A stretch of DNA of 64,000 nt from Hydractinia symbiolongicarpus (GCF_029227915.1 NC_079887.1:19403650-19467649); one strand, 5' to 3'. Numbered from the stretch's first letter, positions 23,004 through 40,590 are shown. Notes: a model not told the origin generated them from the letters alone. A program made the numbers and translations.

Positions 23004-23640
23004 GCTATGATTTAATCAGAAATTAATCAACTTCTTTGCAAGTTATTGAAATTATTGTATCAAAGAATATTTGTAGATTTGAAAAACGAATAATGAATCG
23101 TTAAATTGTAATCTAATTATAAAATAATAGAAAATGTACTTACTATGGTCCCTTACTGTAATTTCTCAGGCAGAGTATTTGTCATTCGTGATACACAGAA
23201 AAGCTTATATCAGATAACGGGACGTTAATGAATTCCCTACATTGCATAATTTTAGCTACTCTTGCAGTGTTAAAAGATTCATCAAAAACACATGACTTGT
23301 CTTCAGAAACTTTTTTTACAATTACTCATATTAATCATACAGAAAATAAGAAAACGTGACTAAATTTAAGCAATACAAATAATAGTAAAAACATGCTGAA
23401 CACAACTCAAATGTTACGCAACTTTCCGAACAGTGTTTATACTTTTTCATGTACAAGCAATTTTTTATAAGAAACTTTTTTCGAGCATTTTTTGCCTCGG
23501 CATATCTGTATACAATTTGTCAATCTAGTAAAATAAGTTTTATTAAAATTTACAATTTTAAACCCGATTAACTTTGTTATAGCTAACCTATATATTTTGG
23601 TGTTGATAAATTTGTAAACTTTTTTATAAGTAAGAACGAC

Positions 23641-25508
23641 TTATTCTATGGATACACTAACCAAACGACCAATGTCTTTGTTAACAAAGTTTTCTATAAA
23701 CTTAACAAATTCTTGGGATAGTAAACCGCGAAATCTTTTTGATGTACTTTGTTTGAAGGATCTGTATGTGACGAAGGCACCCGGTGTCATTAAAACAGCT
23801 TTTTTATATTCATCAGAAGTTGGGGCACGTTTAACTGATGGTGTTTTGCTGGTACTAACCAATTCTGTGATATACTAAAACGAAAAATATTGTCATAAAT
23901 GAGATGAATAAATGTCTATGAAGAGATAATAAATGCAAATTTGCTGTAACTTAATTATAAAATATTTAAAAGACTAACTGTGTAAAATAATTCTTTCTGT
24001 TCATCAATTGATTCAACATACATTATGGCACGTTCCAATGTTTGCAAGGAAATAGCTTCTGGTAGACATGTAAATTCAACTTCATTAAAAAGGGCATTAT
24101 AAAAGTATTCCACTGTGTGTAGAGCGACAGCAACTTTTGGAATTAACTCTGGTTTTTTAGACTTGCTGGTTGGTCTGCCGTGCAAAAGATCGTTGTTTAG
24201 ATCGGTCAAAAACTGTGTCTCCATGTTGTCGTACAATCTATACAAATTGGTAAAAAAAAAAAAAAGAGGGGGAAATAGAATTGAAGAAAAGGAAGAAGAG
24301 ATTATTTATCATGTCATGTATAAAGTTTAAAATTATTAAAAATCTTCTTACTTTAACGCATTTTCGTCAAAATAGAATATTGTATTATCTATGTGTACAT
24401 AGTTGGCATAAATATCCTTGATATCGATGGTTGTTGAGGATTGTTGGGCGATTTGTTGTTCCTTGGGCATCGGACGGTATGAACGAGGTGTTATAATTAA
24501 AAATCGGTCCAAAAATCCATTACCTTTATCCATTAAAGACAAAATAAAAGCCATGCTTTTTATTTGTGTAGCAACTTAAAAAATAAAGAATTTAATACGT
24601 GTGCATATTTTTAAAACCTTTTTGTAATCACAAGAATTGATTTTGTTTAAACGTATATTCATCAGCCTTTATGGTGTATATTTTTGCTTCACTTTTTGGA
24701 AGGAGCTAAAAAGTTAGATTACGAACCAACTAACCGCATCTGCGTATACCGTAAATAACGGATTAAGGTTCCGGGGCGCTTACTTACAAATATTTCCCTA
24801 ACCCCGGGACACTTATTCGACAGGGGGCGTATTGAGCACGGGGCGCTTAATCCGTCATTTACGGTATGCGTTGCATAAGGAGAAAAGAAAAAGAATAAAT
24901 AAAAAATAATTACCTAATATGCACAATGCGCAATTTTCAGGTATATATCTGTTATTTTCAGTACTGAATTGAATAGACACATTTTCTCCACTAAAAATCT
25001 TCGATAGAATCTCCATATCCCCAGTGTAATTCTCATCGTTTTTTTTCAATATTTTGTACAAGTACTCCTGTATTTCGGCATTAACAATGTATGTACATTT
25101 TCTTGTACAGAGGCACTTTGTCAAGCCAGATGTGGTGGTGTTAGATATAATGTCTGTATCTTCTTGAATAGCCTTTAATGGTTGATTAACTGCCATCTTA
25201 ATAGCGGGCGACTTTCCTGTAGACGGCTGTCCAACAAACAAGAAAAATGTGTTAAGGTTAATGCTATAACCATTTCTTATTTCAATCGAACCGTGATTTT
25301 TAGAGGTCAAGTAATTAGCTGTAGTTATTACGGAAGCAAGAACATATCCAATGTTTGTACCTGCAGCTGTTGCTTTATTGTTAAGATATGTAAACAATTG
25401 TTCGGATAGAACGTTTTCATACTTGACGTTATGATTAATAAATCTTGAGTTTAATTCGGCCCAAACTTCTTCAGGTTGTGAATTAATAATTGATTTTGAA
25501 GAATACAT
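23641..25508 (-). CDS. DUF3987-like P-loop ATPase inside the Merlin-type element
   Basis: Four exons on the minus strand with GT-AG introns in phase: 25508-24914, 24574-24352, 24237-23979, 23874-23641, about 435 aa. Exon 1 has a Walker A loop, GQPSTGKSP (residues 93-101), after a region typical of DUF3987 helicase-primase-like proteins. Exon 2 gives ATQIKSMAFILSLMDKGNGF followed by LDRFLIITPR, the 'G..DRFL' part of that family. Exons 3 and 4 are helical with no motif I recognise. No stop or frameshift is seen, unlike the neighbouring transposase. A 120-bp MITE sits in intron 1. I assign the domain from memory of its motifs; an AAA or SF3-like ATPase is the alternative. Role inferred: DNA processing during transposition or replication of the element. 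Confidence 0.65.
24747..24866. mobile_element. 120-bp MITE in intron 1 of the ATPase gene
   Basis: Inverted ends TACCGTAAATAACGGATTAAG and TACCGTAAATGACGGATTAAG (one difference; first 20 bases shown approximate the arms). The interior is GC-rich (CCGGGGCGCTTA, CAGGGGGCG). Flanks read TGCGTA and TGCGTT, a possible short duplication. Confidence 0.7.
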
Positions 25509-26845
25509 TATAAAAGATATGGGCGATAGATACGCGAAGCCGTTTGTTACAAGAATGACTGTTTTAATAAACGGTCGTTATTTTTAACGTCAGATACGAT
25601 GTCGTGACATTGCGCGAAGCAACGAATTAAAAGACGCGTAGGCGCTAACGTGATAGTGTTGTAGACGTTGCATATAGCGTTATTTTGGTTAATGATTTTA
25701 CAAAAGTTGGTCGTTGGTTGTATTAAATTTAATTTACTATTTGAAGGGGATATTCTAAAGTTTAGCCCTTTTTTATAGCTAGCTAAACGGTTAAAGTAAG
25801 CTAGCTATATGTTATCTAAGTTCTGTTATTATGCCAGCTAAGTGGGCAGTTTTATACTAGCTAGCTTTAGGTGGCAGTAAGGATAAGAAGGGGTTATCAA
25901 TGTAAAGAAATAGTGATCTACTAGCTGTACATACCCTTTCTTCGTTTTCCTCAAAATACCCTTCTACCCTATCATCAAGCTATCATCAACTAAATTTTCG
26001 TTTCAAGCGCTATGTATCTGAGGAAATGTCATGTGATATTAGTAAGAGTAACTTATGAATCACGTGGCTAATGCTGTATGCCGACCTGATCTTAACTGAA
26101 AATGGCGTGTCTCGACCAACCGGATTTTCACGGAAGAAATGACCATAAAAAATATTTGGGTAAGTGGGTCAAAAGTCGGACGTTTTCATCAAAATTTCAC
26201 GTACTAGGGGGAAACGCGGAAATTTGTCACGCTCTAATATATTTATGGGAACGAGGAAAATAGCTCCGTTCGAGCAATGGCTCTCTCTCCGCAAAAATAG
26301 TTACCAAGATGAGATGAAACTAGTATAGAAAGTGTTGCGGAGAGGTTGCCAAGGCAAAGGCATTAAGCACGGCAAAGGCACGGCAAAGGCAGCCAAGGAA
26401 AGAGGAAGAGGAATCAGCAAGGCAGGAGTAGGCAAGGCATGGGAGGCACAGGCAAGGGCATAGTAGGCAGGCACCAGAAAAGGCATGGGAAGGGTAGGCA
26501 AAGGCATTAAGCACGGCAAGAAAAGGGCACGGCAATGCACAACAAAGCAGGCAAGAAAACAGGAAGAGGAATCAGCAAGGCAGGGGTAGGCAAGGCATGG
26601 GACGCACAGGCAAGGCCATAGAAGGCAGGCAACAGAAAAGGCGTAGGAAGGGTAGGCAATGGCAAGGGAACGGCAAGGCAGGGCAGGCACGTTAATAGAA
26701 ACTCTCTCCCCCTACAACTCAAAGATATACTCAATGTAAAGTATTATATTTATATAAGGTCAATATACAGTGAATCATCTTAGCAGAATTATGTGCCAAT
26801 ATAATACAACCTGGTTGTTGTAGGTGCAAGATAATTGTTTTTCAT

Positions 26846-26913
26846 GCCCTGTCCAGGATTCGAACCTGGATCTCTCATTTGCATGAGTGTCATAGCCATT
26901 AGACCAACAGGGC
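26846..26913 (-). tRNA. Degenerate tRNA-like repeat, copy 3
   Basis: Keeps the canonical T loop TTCGAAT (B box GGTTCGAATCC), where most other copies have TTCAAAT. The anticodon loop is still only four bases. It directly abuts the 427-bp AT tract. Confidence 0.6.
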
Positions 26914-27346
<433 letters not shown>

Positions 27347-28785
27347 TATATATGCTCAGATAGCCTTTTTACTAACTAGGCAGGGGGACCTAGCGTTGAT
27401 TATGTCTGGTTTAGTCACAAGTAACTATAACACCTGGCGCGATTTATACGTTTTGTAAACTGTGCCACACATTCATGTGGAGCGCTTTAGTACATGCAGT
27501 ATATATATGATAAATTATGTGAAGCACACATAACAGTAAGATGTCTCAGGTGAAATATATTTTTTAAATAATAACTTTTTTGCAAAAATACAGTTTATAT
27601 GTTGTGCCCATCTTAGCGAATTTTTTCAAAATGTTTCTGGCAAAACTTAAAAAGTGAATTTCAATCCAGGGTGAGTGCTTAGTACAGGTATGTTGCACAT
27701 CCATATAGGTTTAATACCATTTCAAACAAAAGAATAGCTTAAACTTCTGTTAAATAGAAACACAGGTAACAGCTTGTTGTTAACACAGGGCTGAGTGATT
27801 TGTACAGGTATACTGTTTCGCACATACGTTTCGGCACAATACCCATTTCTAAAAAACTATCCTAACTTCAGTTCAAACAAACAGACATTTAACAACCTGT
27901 TCTTATCCTACGCAGCTAAAACAATTTTATATACTTTGTGGAAAATTTTGTAACATTTAAAAATAAAAATACAGTTTATAACGTGTTTTTACCTTCTCCA
28001 AGCAAAAAACCCCCGCAATATTTAATGGAAAAAGTTTCTCTTAAAAATAAAAAATTAAACACGGCACTATGATTGAGTGTATTATCTCACTCACTGTGTA
28101 GAGCTATAGCCAGAAAATCTATTTCTTTGTAGCTAGCTAGTTTTATACTAGCCATTATGATATTGTTTTATCTTTTTTATGCTATTAGCTAGCTAGCTCT
28201 TCAATTCAAGTAGCTCTAGCTAGCTATTTAAGTTCTATTATTATTCCAGCTCAGTCAGTAGTTTTATGCTAGCTAGCCTTAGGTGTGAGTGAGAATAAGA
28301 AAGAGTTCATTACATACCCTTTCTTTTTTCGCTTTCTTGAACATAACAAGCCCTTCCGTCGGTTGCGATATGGCTTAGATTGAGTTTGAGGCGCTATGTG
28401 TCCGAGAAAATGTCATGTGATGTTAGTAAAAGTGATTTATGTATCACGTGGCTAGAAAGTGTAGGCAGATTTAACCTAAACTGGAAACGGCACCATTTAC
28501 GCTTGGTACCATATTTAAAAAACAACAAAAACTCCATCGCCGTGCTAAAATCATGTTGTCTCGCTCACTAGAAAAATGTACTTAAGAATGACCATATGAA
28601 ATCGCTGGGAGACTGGGCCCCAAAACGACGGATTTTTGATATTTTTGATGTATAGAAATCCTATATACTCTCCACCGTGCTTACTTTTTCTTTTATATTT
28701 GGCTTATTTAATGAGGAAATGGGCTCCGCTACGCTCCGGGCGCTGACGCGCCCTCCGCTACTCTCCGCAACTAGTATAGAAAGTG

Positions 28786-30714
28786 TTGCGGAGAGGTTGC
28801 CAAGGCAAAGGCATCAAGTACAACTCAAAAGATTACCTATTATACTCAATATAGCTAATATCATATACTTATGAATACCTGCTTGTTGTAGATGCAAGAT
28901 AATTATATTTTTCCTAGCCCTATCCAGGATTTGAACCTGGATCTCTCATTTGCATGAGTGTCATAGCCATTAGACCAACAGGGCATGAATATATATATAT
29001 GAAAAACTTTACATGTGCATCTTATATATCCTTCACTTCGGTTCAAACAAACAGACAGTTAACAAGCTGTTGTAATCCTACGCACCTAAAACAATTTTAC
29101 TTTGTGGAAAATTTTGTAACATTTAAAAATAAAAATACAGTTTATAACCTGTTTTTACCCTCTTAAAGCAAAAAAAACTGCAATATTTTATGGGAAAAGT
29201 TTCTGTGAAAGATCAAAAATTAATTGTGACATCTGATAGGCGTAACTCATTTTCCCAAAAAACTTTCTTGCAACTTCGGTTTAAAAAAACACAGCGGATA
29301 CAGCCTGTTGTTATCCTGTCCAGCTAAAAATCAAACAGCAGTATATGTTTATTTTGCAAACAAGTTTTCATGACGGTAGGATAAAAAGCTCTTATCCAAA
29401 ACTGAAAAAAACATATACATATCGTGAAAAAGAAATAATGAATACATTTGCAGATTTTCAATACATGTCGACGATTGAACGAGAACCGCTATTCAGAATT
29501 TAAAAAGCCTCAGTAATAACAAATGTTGATGTTGTAAAAATTTCCCGATATATATATATATATTGAAATAATTTTCGCTTCTGCAACTTAAGCCGCACTG
29601 ATGTATGCTCAGCGGCAGGGTTAAAAAAGTTTATTTCCTGACGTGTGTACAATATATATAGCTAGCTACAACCGTCCACGAAAATATAGCTCTCTATTCC
29701 CCCTTAATGTTAAGAACTGCCCATTTGTGGCTAAGCAACGTAAACAATTACACGTGACATACCTGTATATAAACATTTACTATCTGCAAAATATCTAGCT
29801 GGCTATGTTTGGCCATTTTGTGGACAATTGTAGCTAGAACAAGCTGTATGATGGGACATTCCTACAGAGTAGAATTATCTCACTGACTGTGTAGTATATA
29901 GCTATGTATAATAGCTAGCTAGATAGAGGATAGGTAGAAAATCAGTCTCAAACAATTTTTCTATGCTAGCTATGTTGCTGATTTTATGCCAGCAAAAATA
30001 GCAATTTATTGCTAGCTACATGGGTAGTTCTATCCCAGCTAAGTAGTTAATTTTCTGCAAGCTTTGTAGCTAGTTTTATGCTAGCTATATTGCATTGTTT
30101 GTTTGTTTTTATGCTAGCTAACTCTTACAGTAGCTAGGTAGCTAAATGCTATCTAAGTTCTATTATTATTCTATCTAAATCTGCAGTTTTAAGCTAGCTA
30201 GCTTTTGGTGTGAGTGAGAATAAGAATGGGTTCATTACATGTAAAAAATAGTGATATACAAGCGAGCTAAACATACCCTTTCTTCATTTTCTTGAACAAG
30301 CCCTTCCTCCTTCGGCTGCGATATAGCTAGCTTAGATTAACGGAAGTTTGAGTTTGAGGCGCTATGTTATCGGAGAAAAAGTCACGTGATATTAGTCAAA
30401 GTGACTATATATCACGTGGCTAAAGGTACCTTAATCTCAACTGGAAATCCCCGTTAGGCCATCTTTAAAAGTAACAAAAGCACTCCATCACCGTGCCTTT
30501 GATGTTGTCTCGCTGAATCATAAATTTACGGGGAAAATGACCACAGTAAGCTACTGGGCAACCCAGTCAAAAAGTTGACGAAAATTGAAAATTTTGATGT
30601 ATACGTGCGGAAATCCTATACACTCTCCTCCGTCCCTTATATTTGGCTTATTTAATGAGGAAATGGGCTCCGCTACGCTCCGGGCGCTGACGCGCCCTCC
30701 GCTTCTCTCCGCAA
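28786..30714 (+). repeat. Type II unit, short minisatellite
   Basis: Opens TTGCGGAGAGGTTGCC, keeps only one or two GGCAAAGGCA repeats, and closes TCTCTCCGCAA. No gene. Confidence 0.75.
28917..28984 (-). tRNA. Degenerate tRNA-like repeat, copy 4
   Basis: Same 68-base relic. One change (TATCCAGG) breaks the acceptor stem, so it cannot fold fully. Confidence 0.5.
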
Positions 30715-30737
30715 AAAAGAAATCAATATAGAAAGTG

Positions 30738-31881
30738 TTGCGGAGCGTGGAACTGAGTTCCCTAGGTTCGCAAGCGAAAAATTTTAGATGCCACTTTCGG
30801 TTGAATTGTACAATGAATCGTATAAAAAACAAAGTTCCCACGTGCCTCATGGTAATCGATCAAACTGTTTCATCTTCGCCTTGATGAAACATTTCCTGGG
30901 GTTTCCGCATTAGCAGTATATACCGTAGTGTGTTCCGGACGCAATATTACTTGCACCAGGGACATATTTTCTTTAGAACCTGATGTATCGAAAATGCTAA
31001 AAAAGGTTAAACGGAACAAGAATGGTGTTCGGCTCAAGTTACAAAAACGGAAAATATTTCTTTATCGTGAAATTATTTTCTGGTTTAAAAAATTATGAGA
31101 TTTCCTGAACAGGAAATTTTTTCATTTTTCTGAAATTTGTTTTGATTGAACCCAAAAAATGAATTATATATATATATATATTTGAAGATTTTCAGTAGGC
31201 GTTGATGATTGCATGAGAACCGCTTGTCAGAATTTAAAACGCCTCAGTAATAACAAATGTATATACATGTTGAAAAAGTTTCCCCGATACATATTTATTG
31301 AAATAATTTCCGTTTCTGTAACTTGAGCCGCACTGGTGTAAGCTCGAGCTAGCTAACTAGTTAGCTAGCTATAGCTATATATGCTATCTAAGTTTTAATA
31401 TTATCCCAGCTAAGTCGGCAGTTTTATACTAGCTAGCTTTAGGTGTGAGTGAGGCTAGAAAAGGGCTCATTACATGTAAAAAATAGTGATATACTAGCTA
31501 ACATACCCTTTCTTCGTTTTCTTGAAAATGCCCTTCCGTCCATTACGTCCAACAAGCCAATATGGCCATCAACGCAATTTTCATTTCAAGCGCTATGTAT
31601 GTGAGACAATGTCACGTGATATTAGTAAGAGTGACCGTGGCTAAAGCCGTATGCCGACCTGATCTCAACTGGAAACGGCATGGTCTCGACGAACCAGATT
31701 TTCACGGAAGAAATGACCATAAAAAATATTTGGGTAAGTGGGTCAAAAATCGGACGTTTTGAAATTTGATGTACTAGGAGAAAACGCGGAAATTCGATAC
31801 GCTCTAATATATTTATGGGAACGAGGAAAATAGCTTCGCTGCGCTCGGCTCGCTGGCGCTCCCCTTCACTACGCTCCGCAA
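30738..31881 (+). repeat. Type I unit, short form
   Basis: Opens TTGCGGAGCG and closes CGCTCCGCAA. Close copy of 40591-41736; contains the empty MULE target near 31063. Confidence 0.8.
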
Positions 31882-31883
31882 AA

Positions 31884-32540
31884 ACACATGTATTAGGACA
31901 AAATATATTTCGGCTAACAAGCCTTCATCAGTTGTAAAATATAAAATCAAGTTACATCTTTTATGTAAAATTGGGCAAATATAATACGCTTGAGCGATTA
32001 ACAGCAAAAGCATTGCTATATAAATACGTTTAGAATAACATAAACAGTTTTAAATCCTGTGGGTATAAATTGCTAAAAGAGAAGTATTTGCATATGTACA
32101 TAGTTAAAATTACGGATGTTTTAACATATAAACAATTAAAAATGATTATGTACAGAATTTTTACAATAAAAAATCTATTGACAATTAAAAATGTGGTAAA
32201 TTAGCAAAAGAACAAGTAAACCGATCATTGCTTAAATTAATGACACTGTGACGTAGCTGGGAGAAAGAAAATAAATAAATCAACGAGTAAGAGATAGACA
32301 TTTAAGACATACTTACGAAAACATAAAACAGTCCCTACCCATTCCAGCTGGACAGAATGTGCAGAGTACACATTGAAGTTTTAAAGTACAGCTGATATCC
32401 CAGGAATGGATGAATGGGAGACCGTAACTTAGACTTTATCAGCAAGCAATTATCCGGCACATAGAACCGGGTTGTATAGAAATCATTAGAATATGAAACC
32501 TCATAATATATACCAATATATTTTGTCCTAATACATGTGT
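31884..32540. mobile_element. 657-bp element with 26-bp inverted ends, copy 1
   Basis: Both ends read ACACATGTATTAGGAC inward, with 26 matching bases. Reading the minus strand near 31943-31905 gives CTGATGA, a GGCT/AGCC hairpin and GAAA, the core spacing of a hammerhead-like motif. No ORF of note. The copy at 44574-45230 has the same length. Confidence 0.7.
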
Positions 32541-32586
32541 TTTTTCTTTCTTTTATATATTATATACACATCACATGCATTGGCTT

Positions 32587-32625
<39 letters not shown>

Positions 32626-33670
32626 CATAAAAAAAGAAAATCAGTCCATCCATTTAAATCAAAATAGCCATCACCCAATTAAATGCTCGTAAAAACAATC
32701 AATTTGGTCCATCGCCAAAAAATACAGCTTACATGTTGTGCGAAACTTAAAAAGTGAATTTCAATCCAGTGTGAGTGCTTGCTTGGTACAGGTAAACAAT
32801 GTCGCACATCCATATAGGTTTAACCATTCCAAAAAAAAATTAGCACAACTTCTGTTATATAGAAACACGGATAACAGCTTGTTGTTAACACTGGGCTGAG
32901 TGATTTGTGCAGGTATATATATATATATATGTGTGTGTTGCACATACAAATCGGCATAATACTCATTTCCAAAAAACCTGTGGTTATCCTATGTAAACCA
33001 ATGTATCTGTAGAATACATAGGTATGTACTTTTGCTGATTTCACTAAACATTTTGGTCCTTGATTTTTGATCTAAAATTGTCCCATACATATCTTGTTCC
33101 TGTGGCTAGAACAAGCTATGTAATGGACATTCCTAATCAGAGTAGAATTATCTCACTTACTGTGTCATGTCAAAAAAATTTATATGCTAGCTAAAGGAGT
33201 TAATTTTATGCCTGCTCAATTGGTAGTTTTATCCCAGCCAATTAGTTAATTTTATGCTAGCTTTGTAGCTAGTTTTTTATGCTATAGCTACCTCATATGT
33301 TTTATGTTTGCTCTATTTTATGCCAAATAAAAAGAAGAGGCAATTTTTTCATTCTGAAAATATAAAATAAAATGTTATAATAGGTTTTTCTACAGAAATG
33401 AATAGAGATATTTATGTAGCTAGCTATTTACAAGAAAAATAATGGTTTGTTGTTGATATGTAGTTTTGCAAATATATACATCATATATATACACTATGTG
33501 GCAAGCTCAGTACTAGCTAGCAGTAAAAATATTTTGCCAATGTAGGTGTTGTGATTAGCTAGATGATAGTATATCTATAAAATAATTAAGAGTAATATAG
33601 CGAGAAATAGTAGGTTTGTGTACTCTACAAGGTATTTTCAAATTGGTAATCCCAAAAACTTAATTCAGAA

Positions 33671-33962
33671 TGAACAAAGAAAATAACAAGGTAAAGTATA
33701 TATACTTTTTGCCTATAACTAGCTTACATTTTTTTTAAAATTGAAGAAAAAGTTTTTATTATATTTTTAGGTACAAACTACACCAAAGAAGTTATATGTA
33801 CGAAAAGAATACGATGAATGTCATTGCAGGGTATGTGCCAAAGCCTTCCAAAAAAAGCATATAGTGAATATATTTTCAAAGAAAGCAAAAGAAAAACAAT
33901 TGCAACAAAAAATTATTAGAACATGTGGACTTGATATTACACAAGAGGATTTTTTAACAAAG
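33671..33962 (+). pseudogene. 5' fragment of the Academ-like transposase gene
   Basis: Exon 1 (33671-33691, MNKENNK) and the start of exon 2 (from 33771) with the first half of the ZAD-like finger (CHCRVC...CGLDIT) match 46584-46876. The frame runs into unrelated minisatellite at 33963, so the gene is truncated by rearrangement. It lacks the second Cys pair of the finger. Confidence 0.85.
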
Positions 33963-38545
<4,583 letters not shown>

Positions 38546-39159
38546 TCAATATAGAAAGTGTTGCGGAGAGGTTGCCAAGGCAAAGGCATTAAGCACGGCA
38601 AGGAAAGGGCAAAGGCAGGCAAGGAAATAGGAAGAGGAATCAGGAAGGCAGGGGTAGGCAAGGCATGGGAGCCACAGGCAAGGACATAGTAGGCAGGCAC
38701 CAGAAAAGGCATAGGAAGGGTAGGCAAAGAAAGGCACGGTCAGTGCTGGCAAGGCAATGGAATGGCAAGGCAGGGGTGCATGACTTTAGTAGAAAATCTC
38801 CACCTTACAACTCAAAGATTGCGTATACTCAATATGTCTAAGTTAAGTATCATATTAGTCCAGGAGTATAGAAAATATTGAGGTGCAAATGTTTCATATT
38901 CAATATCTCAAAAAAAAGTCTCAAATTTATCTCAGGTCAATACACAGTGAATCATAGCAGAATTATGTGCCATTACAAGTATTTAAACAATCGGTCATAA
39001 CGACATATCATTTTTTGATAAATCTGAGATTAACTTGGTTCCAATGACAACAACATTAAAAAGTCAAGATATAGAAATAATCAGAAAAGTTCTACTCAAA
39101 GATTACCTATTATATGAAAACCTGGTTGTTGTAGGTGCAATATAATTATGTTTTTCCTA

Positions 39160-39227
39160 GCCCTGTCCAGGATTTGAACCTGGATCTCTCATTAGCATGA
39201 GTGTCATAGCCATTAGACCAGCAGGGC
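39160..39227 (-). tRNA. Degenerate tRNA-like repeat, copy 7
   Basis: Same 68-base relic; anticodon loop absent. Confidence 0.55.
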
Positions 39228-39987
39228 ATAAACATAAATATATATACAAAACTTTACAGGTGAGTATTATATACACTTAGGAATTTACGCTGGTTAAGCC
39301 ACAAGTAACTGTGTTACCTGGCGTTAAACGCTTGATGGAACAATTAATACAAATTTTAAACTGTACCACACATTCAGGTGGCTCGCTTTAGTACAGGTGT
39401 GCAGTATATCATAAATCGAGTGAAACACACAACATTAAAGGTGTGTCGGGTGTGTAATTATATTTTTCAGATTCACAAAATATATATTTCCTTCAACTTT
39501 AGCTTGAATAGAAACACAATTTACATAAATAGTCAATGGGTCTACATTTTGTTTAGAATCCGACGACTACAAATTTACATGTTAAACAAAAATTGCATCC
39601 AGCACCGTGATGCCCCAGCGGTAGCTAAATATTTACTCCTCTGGGTGTTTGGTGATGCCTCTTAATTTCTAGCTAGCTCCACAATCATATGACTCTCCTC
39701 CCCCTGCCCTCTCCCCCCAACACTTCTCTGTCATCCAATCTTGAAAAAAATTACCTTTGGTGTCGGTAACATGTGACCATGTCAATGTCTATATAAATAT
39801 TGACAGGAAGTATTATATGTGAAAAAATTAGCGATGTTTTTTGTTGATTTTGCTAAGTTTTTTTAGTCATTCTTTATATACATTTAAAAAATTTGTCAAG
39901 AGCCAACACATTTTGTGGAACTGGATAAAACTACAAAGTAGTTATGTGATGGACACCACTCACTGTGTGCAGTAGCAGCTAGCTAGC

Positions 39988-40024
39988 TCAAAAATCCGTC
40001 CTAAAGTCTTAGGACGGATTTTTG
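39988..40024. repeat. Perfect hairpin
   Basis: Arms TCAAAAATCCGTCCTAA and TTAGGACGGATTTTTGA enclose AGTC. A weaker second pair, TTCTCTTATG and CATAAGAGAA, lies just downstream (40049-40095). Confidence 0.85.
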
Positions 40025-40590
40025 ACTAACCCTAACGGATTTTTGAGAATTCTCTTATGATGCTATCTTCTAATCATCTAGCATAAGAGAAAACTTAATA
40101 GGCATTTTTATGCTAGTTAAATTGGTAGTTTTATGCTAGCTTAGCTGCTACTGTTGTGCTAGATAGCTTAAGGTGTATGTAAGGGGTTTTCACAACCTTT
40201 AAAAAACAGTGATCATAACCTCCCCACTTCTTTCTTGAAAAATCTCATCATTTCGCTTCTAGCTGGCTGACTACGTTTAGCACCATCTTTAAAACACAAC
40301 AAAAACTCCATCGCCGTGCTAAAAACACGTTTTCTCGCTCAATCAGATATTTACGAAAATTTACCAACAAATGACCAGATAAAATTACTGGGCAACACTG
40401 ATAAAATGGCAGAATTTTTTATAAATTTGATGTAAAGGGACGAAATCGTGTAGAAATCCTATATACTCTCCACCGTGCTTACTTTTCACTTCTATTTGGC
40501 TTATTTAATGAGGAAATGGGCTTCGCTACGCTCCGTGCGCTAGCGCGCACTCCGCTACTCTCCGCAAAAAAGAAATCAATATAGAAAGTG

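Larger units (their letters stand above)
21163..25763 (-). mobile_element. Merlin-type DNA transposon with two genes
   Basis: Inverted ends are imperfect but clear: reading inward both have TTTAGAAT, TCCCCTT and, about 50 bases in, AACCAACGACCAACT. The flanks share the direct repeat AGCCCTTTTTTA (21151-21162 and 25764-25775), which contains the target duplication; Merlin makes 8-9 bp. The CCAACGACCAAC motif also builds the minisatellite at 21215-21550 inside the left end. Both genes inside are on the minus strand: an IS1595/Merlin transposase (23003-21966) and a DUF3987-like ATPase (25508-23641). Confidence 0.75.
17564..26292 (+). repeat. Type II unit holding two DNA transposons
   Basis: Opens TTGCGGAGAGGTTGCC, with the GGCAAGG minisatellite to about 17790 and a tRNA-like copy at 18161-18228. 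Its body from 18229 parallels 42422-43800 until it is interrupted at 19642 and again near 21163. It resumes near 25764 and closes CTCTCCGCAA at 26292. Outside the inserted elements I see no gene. Confidence 0.7.
31880..33962 (+). repeat. Segmental duplication, pairs with 44570-46876
   Basis: Matches 44570-46876, differing mainly by AT-tract length. It contains the 657-bp TIR element (31884-32540), GCTA-rich DNA and the first two exons of the Academ-like gene. It stops abruptly at 33962 at AACAAAGCA, a microhomology shared with 26541. Confidence 0.9.
38561..40566 (+). repeat. Type II unit with divergent 3' part
   Basis: Opens TTGCGGAGAGG, with minisatellite to about 38790 and a tRNA-like copy at 39160. 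From about 39527 the sequence is unlike the other units and includes a perfect hairpin at 39988-40024. Closes ACTCTCCGCAA. The 95-aa frame at 39378 has no domain. Confidence 0.7.

Noticed and set aside
26301-26734. Minus-strand Leu/Pro/Ala-rich frames over the GGCAAGGCA arrays (also 9225, 17536, 38479, 41724).
   Set aside because: They are translations of a minisatellite, occur in more than one frame and have no domain.
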